A program made the position numbers and the translations under genes. Under the pieces are notes generated by a model. It saw only the letters and a program-made list of their open reading frames with translations. It had not been told where the DNA came from and did no database searches. Positions 1 through 11,064 of a stretch of DNA of 64,000 nucleotides are shown here, in pieces; the stretch's first letter is position 1; each line of letters opens with the position of its first letter. Origin of the DNA: Spisula solida (Eukaryota; Mollusca; Bivalvia; Venerida; Mactridae); assembly GCA_947247005.1 (NCBI GenBank), contig OX365950.1, positions 51,684,761 through 51,748,760 of the forward strand. Direction: 5' to 3'.

Positions 1-1988
1 ACCTTCAAATTAACACAAACATTCACGTCTATGCAACATACATAAAATCCCTCCAGTCATCTTTCGTTCCTTGTTTTCACAATCCCTGTTGTTTTTCAAA
101 GCATGTTTCCTGCCTGGTGATGGATAACTTCTTCTTCTGTGATTATACGATACATACAAACACCAAGTTACAGTCTACCACCAATGCCCCGATGATGCAT
201 TGATAAACATTGCGACATATTCTGATATTGCATGTACCTTTCCTATCTAGTAACCATCATCTGACTTCCTCCTCTCATCAGATATCATATTAATCATGAT
301 TGAACAGTTTTCGCCTGTTAAGCTAAACCAAACGTTATAGATTAGTTCCAATGTCTTATAGAAAAGACTGGTTTTAATGTTTTCTGGAACATACTGGTTG
401 CAATGTCCTCTAGAATAGTATGGTTTTAAATACAAAAAGTTAGCAAAATTGCCCTACGGTTACCATACGAAAAATGTCTAGATCTCTGTAAAGGTTTCAC
501 CTTGCTTTCTTGTGAATCCAACTATGCATCTTTTATTTATCTTACGAAGATCTTATTGTTTCTAACAATGCTATTATAAAAGGGAATTATGTTGCCTTCA
601 TCTGTTTATTACTGTAGTATACCCATTGTGGGTTTTGTCTGAAAGATAATTCTGGCAGTACTATGACCCAATGACAATTCCTGCTTCTTTCAAAGCTTGC
701 CTGATGCCCATGTTCCCTGGCTAAGTTAACTAACACTACATATCAAGATTACCTTATATTAATGTCAACATAATGGTTGTGGAATATAGAAATACAGGTT
801 CATGAAGAAGCCATTCTAACGTCTTCTGATAATTTTTGATAGAATGTCTTTGTTCCTTTGCTTGGGTTTTACTGATGACCAGGTCCTGTGTGATAGAATG
901 TCTTTGTTTCTTGCTGGGGTTGTACTGATGCCCTGGCCCTGTTATTCAGTATGTCTTTGTCCTTTTGGTAGGGTTTTACTGATGCCCGAATCCTGTTATT
1001 TAGTATTCTTTTTGTTCCTTTGCTGGGATTTTACTGACGCCCAGGCTCTATTATTCAGTGTGACTTTAGACCTTCTTACAACCATGTTCTGTTTTAGGCA
1101 CATGGTTATTTCTCATTCTTTTGTTTGACCTTCGATGTTAAATGTTTTTGGAGATTCATTGTTCAGACGATTCCACTCAGCTAGTGCTCGGGTCATTTTG
1201 TTGAACATAATTAGATGCTGGCTTGTAATGCACTCTTTTGAAGCTTCTTTTCCATTGAACCTTCATTATTGACTTTATGTCATGCTCCCAAACTGTCCCG
1301 TTTTGATCGGGGTTCTCACGATCTGATGTGGACAAGTTATTGTTGTCCTAAACGAGGCCCTTGAAACACAAGCATTTCTTACTAACACCAGAGTATTAAG
1401 TTGTCCCATTTATTTATACTTTATTACACATATACAACGTCTTCTTTGCACCACTTCTGTTACACATTTCTCTTTAGTTGCTGTATTACTACATACATAC
1501 ACACGTATAAACAACATTTCTATCACTGCCTTCAAGATAAGACCACAAATCTACCATTAAAAGCTACAAAAATGTTTCCTATTTTCTTATTTTGATCTTT
1601 ATTGGTAATAAATACACTAAAATCATGCTTGGCCAATTCCTTTCCAAATTTTTTTTTATTTCGAAATCCAAACATTTGAAAGACAACCATTAAAACAGGG
1701 ATGCAGAATCCTCTGCCTAGGTGGATTAAGCTTCCCTAAAGATGTTCAATTAACTGCTTTTAATTATTATTTTCAATTAATTATAACAGCAGTAATGGCA
1801 GGTCTGTGCTCTTGTCATTCTATCTCAGATACTCTGCCTTACATACTCTATCAAAACATCATCAAAAAGCTGAAGTAAATCTATTTGCTAGTGATACTTT
1901 TATGTGCATTTTGTGTATGAATATTGCTATGCTATATAAAGAAATGTTACCTTTTTGTGCTAATGGCTTGATTTCTCTATACTTATAG
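1..1988. other. Left edge: presumed SLC6 intron, no exon recognised
   Basis: The exon that should precede TM9 would end in a ...LGLDSQ-like sequence. I see none here, so it is probably to the left of the window. The only structured content is the 54-bp tandem repeat at 843-1066. Confidence 0.5.
843..1066. repeat. Imperfect 54-bp tandem repeat, about four copies
   Basis: Four diverged units share TGTCTTTGTTCCTTTGCTGG, GGTTTTACTGATGCCC and CCTGTTATTCAGT. The 54-bp period is a multiple of three, which keeps a 94-codon frame open at 844-1128 without coding meaning. Confidence 0.8.
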
Positions 1989-2120
1989 TTTGGTATGTTT
2001 GAAACTTGCTTAAGTGCATTCATGGATGAATTTCCTCAAACGTTACGAAAAAGACGTGTCCTGGTGTCGGCCATCGCCTGCTTTATCGAATTCCTCCTGG
2101 GATTACCATTGATTACAGAG
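1989..2120 (+). CDS. SLC6 transporter exon: loop before TM9 and TM9
   Basis: It encodes 44 residues in phase 0, from FGMFETCLSAF to GLPLITE. The acceptor is TTATAG and the donor GTAAGA. The first residues continue from a typical ...LGLDSQ end of the previous exon, which I could not find in 1-1988. A 33-bp repeat array starts only 10 nt after the donor. Confidence 0.92.
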
Positions 2121-5100
2121 GTAAGAAAGACATGAAGCATTCTCAATACAGGATAGCTCAAAACAAGAGTCATTCTCCATGCAGGATATCTCAAAACATA
2201 AAGTGCATTCTCTATACAGGGTAGCTCAAAACATGAAGCATTCTCAATACAGGATAACTCAAAACATGACTCATTCTCAATACAGGAAAGCTCAAAACAT
2301 AAAGCATTCTCAATACAGGATAGCTCAAAACATAAAGTACATTCTCAATGCAGGATAGCTGAAAACATACAGCATTCTCAATACAGGATAACTCAAAACA
2401 TGACTCATTCTCAATACAGGAAAGCTCAAAACATAAAGCATTCTCAATACAGGAAAGCTCAAAACATAAAGCATTCTCAATACAGGATAGCTCAAAACAT
2501 AAAGTACATTCTCAATGCAGGATAGCTCAAAACATACAGCGTTCTCAATACAGGATAGCTCAAAACATGTACTATTCACAGTACAAGCTCAAAACATGAA
2601 GCATTCTCAATGCAGGATAGCTCAAAACATGAAGCATTCTCAATACAGGATAGCTCAAAACATGTACTATTCCCAGTACAGGAGAGCTCAAAACATGAAG
2701 CATTCTCAATGCAGGATAGCTCAAAACATACAGCATTCTCAATACAGGATAGCTCGAAACATGAATCATTCTCAATACAGGATAGCTGAAAACAAGAGTC
2801 ATTCTCCATGCAGGATATCTCAAATATAAAGTGCATTCTCTATTTAGGATATCTCAAAACATGAATCATTCTCAATACAGGATAGCTCAAAACATGTATC
2901 ATTCTCAATACAGGATAGCTCAAAACATGTATCATTCTCAATACAAGAAAGCTCAAAACATGTATCATTCTCAATACAAGAAAGCTCAAAACATGTATCA
3001 TTCTCAATACAAGAAAGCTCAAAACATGAAACGTTCTCAATACAGGATAGCTCAAAACAAGAGTCATTCTCCATGCAGGATATCTCAAAACATAAAGTGC
3101 ATTCTCTATACAGGATAGCTCAAAACATAAAGTACATTCTCTATACAGGATAGCTCAAAACATGAATCATTCTCAATACAGGATAGCTCAAAGCATGAAG
3201 CATAATCAATACAAGAAAGCACAAAACATGAATCATTCTCAATACAGGATAGCTCAAAGCATGAAGCATAATCAATACAAGAAAGCTCAAAACATGAATC
3301 ATTCTCGATACAGGATAGCTCAAAGCATGAAGCATAATCAATACAAGAAAGCTCAAAACATGAAACATTCTCAATACAGGATAGCTCAAAACATGTATCA
3401 TTCTCAATACAAGAAAGCTCAAAACATGTATCATTCTCAATACAAGAAAGCTCAAAACATGTATCATTCTCAATACAAGAAAGCTCAAAACATGAAACGT
3501 TCTCAATACAGGATAGCTCAAAACAAGAGTCATTCTCCATGCAGGATATCTCAAAACATAAAGTGCATTCTCTATACAGGATAGCTCAAAACATAAAGTA
3601 CATTCTCTATACAGGATAGCTCAAAACATGAATCATTCTCAATACAGGATAGCTCAAAGCATGAAGCATAATCAATACAAGAAAGCACAAAACATGAATC
3701 ATTCTCAATACAGGATAGCTCAAAGCATGAAGCATAATCAATACAAGAAAGCTCAAAACATGAATCATTCTCGATACAGGATAGCTCAAAGCATGAAGCA
3801 TAATCAATACAAGAAAGCTCAAAACATGAAACATTCTCAATACAGGATAGCTCAAAGCATGAAGCATAATCAATACACGAAAGCACAAAACATGAATCAT
3901 TCTCAATATATTTGAGATATGTTCTGGTTTAGAACTATGTTAATATTTTGTATATACTTATAGCTGTTTATATATTATTGTTGAAGTTAGCCAAGACATT
4001 ATAGTTGCAGTCAAATTGTACATTATGCAAATAAAGATGCAGTGGATGAAAATCATCTGTTTGAGTTGTATAATAAAAATACAAATACATGTCATTTACA
4101 TAGCGACAAAATAATTTAAACATATTCTATTGCGCTTCACAATTATATGACACACTAGGATTCTAGAGCTTGGATTGAGTCATTAAACACTGAATTGACT
4201 ATTAGTAAGAGCACACTCATTGTCCATGACTATACAAATGTGTTTTCAATTTCGATATGGACATGACTTCGTAGTGAATGTCTTTCAGGTAGCTGGGAAG
4301 ATCGTTTAACCAGTTTGGCCCAGTAACGGGCATAAATGTGTCTGCTAATTTTATTCGCTGTCTAGGAATGTGAAAGTTAGTGTCACTTTGTGATCGCAAC
4401 TTGTACATTTATAAATTATAATGCATGTTTTTGCTTTCAGGGAGGAATCTACATTCTACAGATCATTGATTGGTACTGTGCTAGCTTCTCCTTGATGTTG
4501 ATCTCATTGACCGAATGTATCGCCATCGGATGGGTTTATGGTAGGAATATTTGTTCTATATGTTCCATTTATTCAGATCTATCACTTATACAAACGTTGC
4601 AATATCATAACATTGTATATTTATTAGCTCACCTGTCAGATAGTGACAGTGTGAGCTATTGTGATCACTCTTCGTTCGTCGTCAGTCCGTGCGCCCGTGC
4701 GTCAACAATTCATTCAAACAACTTCTCCTCCTTAACCACTTGGCCACTTTCAACCAAACTTCACAAGAATGTTCCTTGGGTGGTTCTTTCTAAAATTAGC
4801 TAAAATAATTATAATCTATAAATAACTCTTGTTGCCATGGCAATCAATAGGAACATATTTTAAAACAATCATAAAAATTCAACCGCTGTAAGGATTTCAA
4901 AATAGTTTAACAGAAATAGTTGTTGGATGACCCTCTTACAAAATTGATATTTTTGACATAATATGTCAAAAACATGGCCGCCAGTGGGTGGGGCGCTGTT
5001 TTTCCCTATAAACCTATCTTTAAAAATCTTCTCCATTAAAAGAACTGGTTGGATTTCACTATTAATTGGTAAAAGTGTTCCTTTGGCGGTTCTTTCTTAA

Positions 5101-8100
5101 AATAGCTAAAATAATTATAACCTATGCAGAACTCTGGTTGCCATGGCAACAAATGGGATTTTTTTTAAACATCGTAAAAAATCAACCGCTGACCACATTT
5201 CAAAATAATTTTACAAAAATATATAGTTGTTGGGTGGCTCTCTTACAAAATTGACATTTCCATCGTGATTCGTCAAAAAACATGGCCCGCCAGTGGGTGG
5301 GGCCCATTTTCCCTGTATATCCATAGTAAAATCTTTTAAAATCTTCTTCTCTAAAAGTACTGGTTGGATTTCATGTTAAATGGGTAACAATGTTCCTTAG
5401 GTAATCCTTTCTAAAAATAGCTAAAGGAATCATAATCCATGCAAAACTCTGGTTGCCATGGCAACCCATAAGATTTTTTTGAAAAAAACAGTATAATTCT
5501 ACTGGATCAATGTGCACAGGTGAGCGACCTAGGACCCTATGGGCCCTCTTGTTTAATTTGCTGACTTAGAACAGGGACCCTATAATGAGCTTTGTATATT
5601 CGTCCTAGCTTAGAATGAGAAGGTCGTAAGTACAGAAACGCACTTTTGAGAAAGCAAGAAAAAACTGTCTGAAAACTACTCTTCATTAGATATTATATTA
5701 CCGGTATAGATATATAGTATATTGATATACATGCATGGGTGAAAGTTTTCAGGCACATGCCTGAACTTCAGGTTTTTGAGAGTGCCAAAAAGCCTGTTTT
5801 TCTTTATTTTCCCTATATAAATTGTTGATTTTTGAGGATTTCAGGTTTTTCAGAATTTCAAACTTTCACCCATGTACATGTATAATTGTTGTATCTACAG
5901 GTGTTGATCGATTCTACAAGGATATTGAGTTGATGATTGGTTTCCAGCCATGTGGTATGTGGAAGTACGCCTGGAAATATGTCACTCCTTGTGTTATCTT
6001 AGTAAGTTTGAGTTTATTAAAACCTCAATAATAAGGCAACTTTAGCTTAGACTGACTTAAAAAATATGTGTGGTTCAGGAACATTGGTGAAAAAATAGGG
6101 TAGATAGGGAGGCATTGTTTTAAGATGTCAGTATACAACATACATCAGTGGTCACAATTGACTACATTGATTTTATGCTACTATAAGTATTCAAGCCATT
6201 AGCCATAAGTTATTGCATAGGAAATACAGTGTGTCAAAATGGAAACTGAACTTTTTTCGTTCCGCGCTTTTTCGTACCTGCTCAAAATCAATAAAAAATG
6301 CTTAGGTTGGAGCTAAAAAATAGGGTAGGTAGGGTTACACATATACCACATATATTTTTTTAGCCGTAGACTAAGCAACCATTGCATCTTTTGGTTTTCC
6401 TTTATACATTGTCAGTAAAAATGGCATTGGAAAATATGTTCCTTTCGAAGTTGTCGTATTATTGCGTGTGTCATTTTGGAAATTTTGAAAACAGCAACTT
6501 AAGAAAATATGAAAATATTTAATGCCCCCGTATCGATAGATCGGGAGGCATATAGTGATTCACCTGTCCGTTCGTCCGTACGTTCGTCCAGTTAACCCAA
6601 ATTGACCGTTTCTTCTAGCAACATTATGGCTTGCTACAAAGCTTTCATACTTGCATGGATGTTGTATATGAACACTCTCCACACACCTGTATCACCTAAC
6701 CCCATTTTAACCTTCAGCTTGACCTAATTTTGGAATTAAGACTTATTGAAGGGCCAAATTCTTGGTTAACCCAAATTGACCGTTTCTTCTAGCATCATTA
6801 TGGCTTGCTACAAAGCTTTAATACTTGCCTGGATGTTGTATATGAATACTCTCCACACGCCTGTATCACCTAACCTCATTTTGACCTTCACATTTACCAA
6901 ATTTTGGACTTAAGACTTATTCAGCGTCCAATGCTTGTTAACCCAAATTTCGCCTTACATCAAGGCGTTGTCTTCAAACTTGACATACTTGTTTACCAAC
7001 ATAAGCCCCTTATACTGACAAAGCCATGTAACCCTATTTAACATTTTAACAGAATTATGGCCCCTGATTGACTTTTTATGGACTAGGCTTCCACGGGGGC
7101 ATAAGCGTTTATTGAACGCAGTCTTGTTTTGCCATAGAATGTTTAGGGTCGGGCCAAAACATTAGGGTCCGTCGGGTTACTAGAACCACATAATTAATTT
7201 GTCTTGGCCTAATTGTGATTGTAATTTTATATTGATGATTGCTTTTAACTTGCAGTTTGTCTGGTTGTTCAGTATCATAACTTTGGGTCCAGTAACTTAT
7301 GGTGAAGTCACTTACCCTCAGTGGGCCGTCACATTTGGTTGGTGCCTTGGAATGACGTCTCTGCTACCCATTCCATTGTGTGCATTATATGCTTTATTTA
7401 AAGCTGAAGGATCGTTTATTGAGGTAAGATGTCACATGTTTTCTCACTTCTGCAAAATTTGTGATTGATTATTTGACATTATACCAGTTATCATTCAACT
7501 ACCTTTAAATATATTTCAAAGGCAAATAGAAGCACATGGCCAATGAATTGATTGAAAGGCGTATACAAACATCTTTCATAGGCAGTAAGACGGAGCGATT
7601 TTCTGCACTGGCGTAATGTCCATTGTGGGAACACTGCTATTACATGACATCGTCCCTTTGGCGCAACAAGGTTGTATCTTTTTATATACTATATAGAGAG
7701 ATAAAACCTTGTTGCGCCAAAGGGACGATGTGTTTATACTGAAATCTTAACAACATAACTTGTGGAGTTCGTCTTATTATTAAGATTCAAAACAGAGTAT
7801 AAATACCAATGCAAGTAGACCTCAAAGTTGTGATCTTAATTTTTTGGTTTTGTTATTGAGGTGGCCATTAAGTGATGCTTCTATGTGTATATGCTGATGA
7901 TATTGTAAAAACAACAGCCGATACTGCTTCCACCATTGCTAGATACAGTTATAGTTGTCTTACCAATGTTTTGACCGATGGCAATGCTGCTTGTGTCTTA
8001 AAATGCCCAGATGGAAAGTCTGCATCTTTACACTGGTTTCCAGGGAGGTACGGTGGTCGATGACCATGGATAATTAATAAACATCTTAGCCTATATAGTA

Positions 8101-8726
8101 ATAACCTCGCGGATGGAGGTCATTGGCCAATTAGGTAGGATAAAACTGAATGACGGCGCACTACGACTGTCCCAGTCAAAGTAAAAAAAGATTCATTATG
8201 GACATGAAGATTTCTCTGTCATTCATGTTCCTGCCTTATAGTATGATATAATATTATATCAATGTAATATTTAATCCTTATTAGGGAGCTAAAACAAAAG
8301 GAGACAACTTCCTGTAGTCCCTACTTCTTAACGCATGTTGAAAACATTTCACTCAACACATGTCTACCTTTCTCCGGCTTTGAGCCGGTAATTACCGGCA
8401 ATTACAGGCTCATCGGCTTTGGGGTCCAATTTACCGGCAATCTTGAGAAAATCAAAGCGTACATGGTTCTCCACATTGTATACTGTTTTCATGAAATCCG
8501 ACAATGATAAACCCTGCTTTATTTATATCATTTGTCATTACAGCGTTTTAGAGCTGTTACGAAGCCATCACCTAAGTGGGGACCACGTAAGGATGAACAT
8601 CGACAAGAGTATTTGGAATCTTTAGCACAGGACAAACATGGGTATGCGTTACCCGTATACCATCAGACTACGGCTGTTAGACGGAATGTTGACTCGAGTC
8701 CAGAGGAGAAGGCATTCTTAGAATAA
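1989..8726 (+). CDS. SLC6-family Na+/Cl--dependent neurotransmitter transporter, C-terminal five exons (5' partial)
   Basis: Coding exons are 1989-2120, 4441-4540, 5901-6001, 7256-7423 and 8544-8726, all with AG/GT borders. They join in phase to 684 bp, encoding 227 residues before TAA. The order matches the last third of an SLC6 transporter: FETCLSAFMDEFP before TM9, TM9 ending GLPLITE, TM10 starting GGIYILQIIDWYCASF, the ECIAIGWVYGVDRFYKDIE loop, TM11 after WKYAWKYVTPCVIL, TM12 with WAVTFGWCLGM, then a cytosolic tail with KPSPKWGP. SLC6 proteins couple Na+ and Cl- gradients to uptake of glycine, GABA, proline or monoamines across the plasma membrane. The substrate-binding half (TM1, 3, 6, 8) is outside the window, so substrate is not decided; a glycine/GABA-type transporter is my guess. 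A possible poly(A) signal AATAAA lies at 9572. The gene converges with the receptor gene on the other strand. Confidence 0.92.
2131..3915. repeat. 33-bp minisatellite in the SLC6 intron, about 54 copies
   Basis: The unit is of the type CATTCTCAATACAGGATAGC plus TCAAAACATGAAG. Variants (ACAAGAAAGC, CATAATCAATAC, TCTCCATGCAGG) alternate in higher-order order: the stretch from 3129 reappears at 3595, an offset of 466 bp. Because 33 is divisible by three, most frames on both strands stay open across the array. Confidence 0.95.
4441..4540 (+). CDS. SLC6 transporter exon: TM10
   Basis: It encodes 33 residues plus one base, from GGIYILQIIDWYCASFSL to ECIAIGWVYG, the most recognisable SLC6 segment here. 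The acceptor is TTGCTTTCAG and the donor GTAGGA. Confidence 0.93.
4626..5552 (+). mobile_element. GCTCACCTGTC-type dispersed element, copy 1
   Basis: It starts AGCTCACCTGTCAGATAGTG (a hairpin-like start) followed by a CGTTCGTCGTCAGTCCGTGC tract, and ends CAGGTGAGCGACCTAGGACC then GGGCCCTCTTGTT. GCTCACCTGTC and its complement near the far end form subterminal inverted repeats. The interior has about three diverged repeats of roughly 300 bp containing TGGTTGCCATGGCAAC. It lies in an SLC6 intron and shows no protein. Confidence 0.75.
5729..5880. mobile_element. Small fold-back element beside the SLC6 acceptor
   Basis: The left arm CATGCATGGGTGAAAGTTT and right arm AAACTTTCACCCATGTACAT form an inverted repeat about 150 bp across. 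The right end is about 20 nt before the exon at 5901. Confidence 0.6.
5901..6001 (+). CDS. SLC6 transporter exon: TM10-TM11 loop and start of TM11
   Basis: The split glycine codon leads into VDRFYKDIELMIGFQP, then CGMWKYAWKYVTPCVIL. The acceptor is GTATCTACAG and the donor GTAAGT. A small fold-back element ends about 20 nt upstream of this exon. Confidence 0.92.
6522..7102. mobile_element. GCCCCCG-type dispersed element
   Basis: It is bounded by ATGCCCCCGTATCGATAG and CCACGGGGGCATAAGC. After a GTCCGTTCGTCCGTACGTTC tract, about 170 bp starting GTTAACCCAAATTGACCG occur twice (about 6592 and 6769). The layout resembles the GCTCACCT-type element. Confidence 0.6.
7256..7423 (+). CDS. SLC6 transporter exon: end of TM11 and TM12
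   Basis: It encodes 56 residues in phase 0, from FVWLFSIITLGPVTYGE through TM12 (WAVTFGWCLGMTSLLPIP) to KAEGSFIE. The acceptor is AACTTGCAG and the donor GTAAGA. Confidence 0.92.
7647..7731. repeat. Perfect 27-bp inverted repeat with 31-nt loop
   Basis: The arms 7647-7673 and 7705-7731 are exact complements, beginning ACATCGTCCCTTTGGCGCAA. The loop is AT-rich. It lies in the last SLC6 intron. Confidence 0.9.
8544..8726 (+). CDS. SLC6 transporter last coding exon: cytosolic C-terminal tail
   Basis: It encodes 60 residues after the acceptor TCATTACAG, starting RFRAVTKPSPKWGPRK (the usual SLC6 post-TM12 motif) and ending KAFLE then TAA. The tail is charged and has no membrane segment. Confidence 0.9.
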   Translation, partial: RFRAVTKPSPKWGPRKDEHRQEYLESLAQDKHGYALPVYHQTTAVRRNVDSSPEEKAFLE

Positions 8727-9231
8727 ACATGAACACATAGTGTATAATATAAACTGTCAGAATTGATACCATCTCATACAGCCTAGTCGATATCTGACGA
8801 CAAGAATTGAAGAGTTAGTGTTTGCTAAGGTGAATAGAGGAACAGTATAGGGTTGTGTTAGATTGTTCGACGAGTTGACAATCAACTTCACATTTTATTC
8901 CTAGTACCTAGATGAGACTTGCAATTCCAAACAACTGTGTGAGGTTTGTTTGTGAGTGCTTATTAAAGAAAAAGAACTCCGTATCATGTATGATCGTGTT
9001 AAATGCTTTACTTCTGATCGTACATGCAGATGCACTTACAGAATGGTTCAAATCCTGTGGTAGCTCGAATGTACATGAGATTTTATGGCAACGAGTACCA
9101 CCAAATTAGGCACATGTGGTCTGATTTATCGAATCTGAAGAATGTATATGTTACAAAGTATTGGTTATAAAAACCTGCCTATAATATTTGTATACACATA
9201 GCATTGACCTTCAGGGATATAAAAATATGGT

Positions 9232-9530
9232 TCTAACAAATATTACACATTGTTTATTCAAATGGTATATTAAGTATTTGAAATGATCTTGGATTTGAAT
9301 GGTATATTAAGTATTCTAAAAGATCTTGAATTTGAATGGTATATTAAATATTCAAAAAGATCTTGAATTTGAATGGTATATTAAGTATTCGGAATGATCT
9401 TGAATTCGAATGATATATTAAGTATTCGAAATGATCTTGAATTTGAATGGTATATTAAGTATTCGAAGAGATATTGAATTTGAATGGTATATTAAGTATT
9501 CTAAAAGATCTTGAATTTGAATGGTATATT
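9232..9530. repeat. 37-bp tandem repeat, about eight copies, near the SLC6 3' end
   Basis: The unit is TTGAATGGTATATTAAGTAT plus TCNAAANGATCTTGAAT. It lies about 0.5 kb after the stop codon, before the AATAAA at 9572, so it is probably in the 3' UTR. Confidence 0.9.
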
Positions 9531-10853
9531 TATAAACAGCTGTTACAGTATCAATGTATATTTTAGGCAGGAATAAAATTCCTGTTGTTCATATTGCCTC
9601 GACAATAATTCTATTTGTTTGCTTTAAAATAATCAGTAATATTATCGAGTTTTAACGTATTCATTTGGTAGAAAACGTTAACGAGAATTCATAAAATGAA
9701 AAAACTTAACTGATCAAAATCTAAATAATATTTTTGAAAATAAAATTTAAAAAACATTCTTAACTTTGTTGCAAACCGTTCTTGCAAAAAAGCAACTTTT
9801 TCCTGTTCTCGGAACTATTATGATCCTAATTTATAAGCATTGGTACATGTAGTCATCACTGTAGCTTTAAGCGTACATTTAATGTATTATTTTGTAAACA
9901 TGAAAATTACTGGTATGCACGTATTTTACTGTGCTTATATCGGTGAAATGTGTTATTATTTGATTAATTATTGACTTTTCATGTATTAGACTAGGTGCTG
10001 TGGTCAGTTATTTATCTATGAAGTATTGCAAATACATGTATATATGTAAAGTTTACATTCATTACCCTAGGTCTGAATATTTTTCTAAGGTACCTTAGAC
10101 TCCTCATTAATACCAATGTAATCTGACGAATAGTGTATGGATATTACATATTGAGTAAAAACATCCTAGTTTGCAAAAGTGTAGATTTACCAAATATCAT
10201 AATTTTAAAAACAATGAATGTTTAAATTTTGGCTGGAAAAAGATTTTTGTTGTAAATGTTAAGTTAGTTTCAAATTAATTTATTTTCTTGTTTTCCTGCC
10301 TTTTAAGTACGAATTTGAGATTTATAATATCAAGTACGTTTTGAATACAGCATTTTCTGTTAAAATTCTTAATTTGACATTATGTTCAGCATTATTATTA
10401 TGTTTGTGTAAAAGTAGTCAGGGTGCTTGACAGAATGCAATATTTATTAAGATAGAAAGTATTGAAGTTATAGTCCAGTCAGGGTAAGAATAGAGTGACG
10501 CAGCAGTTGAGTCCGGTGTTAAACCAATCATAATGGCTTATTATAATAATAATAACGACTTTATTTATTTTGGATTACAATAATATTATTTTTCAATATG
10601 GTCCATAAACATTTAAATGCTAAACTTACATACTATATTTGCTCTACCTGTTCAGACAATGGTTGTAATCTTTTGTGTACACATAAACTGCAACGTCACT
10701 CTCACAATATCCTGACTGGACTGTACAGCATAATGGTTTTACATATCGAATTTATCCTCATTGTTCACAGTATTCTTAAATCATTAGCATTTTGATATTT
10801 ATATATCTAGCCAGTATTTTTTAGAGTGTAAATGTATTATACTTAATAATGAT

Positions 10854-11064
10854 ACTGTAAAATTGTTAATTTCCGTGGGAATTAAATTTCGCACATTTGT
10901 TTAAATGGTAATTTGGTGGTTTCTTAAATTTGTGGATTTAAAATATTGAAAGAAAAATCTCTTTTTGTGTAATTTGTGGTTAACCAATCGAGGGGATTTA
11001 ATTTTGTGATCTAGTTCTCCGCGAAATCAACGAAAATTCATCCACCACGAATATTAATAATTTG
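10854..11064. mobile_element. MITE-like element, TACTGTAAAAT family, copy 1
   Basis: The ends are TACTGTAAAATTGTTAATTT and its diverged complement (TTAATAATTTGACAGTA). The interior contains several TTCGTGG/TTTGTGG-like blocks. The same family recurs at 21227-21433. Confidence 0.6.

Noticed and set aside
844..1128. 94-codon open frame
   Set aside because: It is produced by the 54-bp tandem repeat, a multiple of three, with no protein-like pattern beyond the repeat.
2325..3915. Many overlapping long open frames on both strands with repeated peptides
   Set aside because: They result from a 33-bp unit lacking stops in several frames; they lie inside the SLC6 intron and no splice logic supports them.
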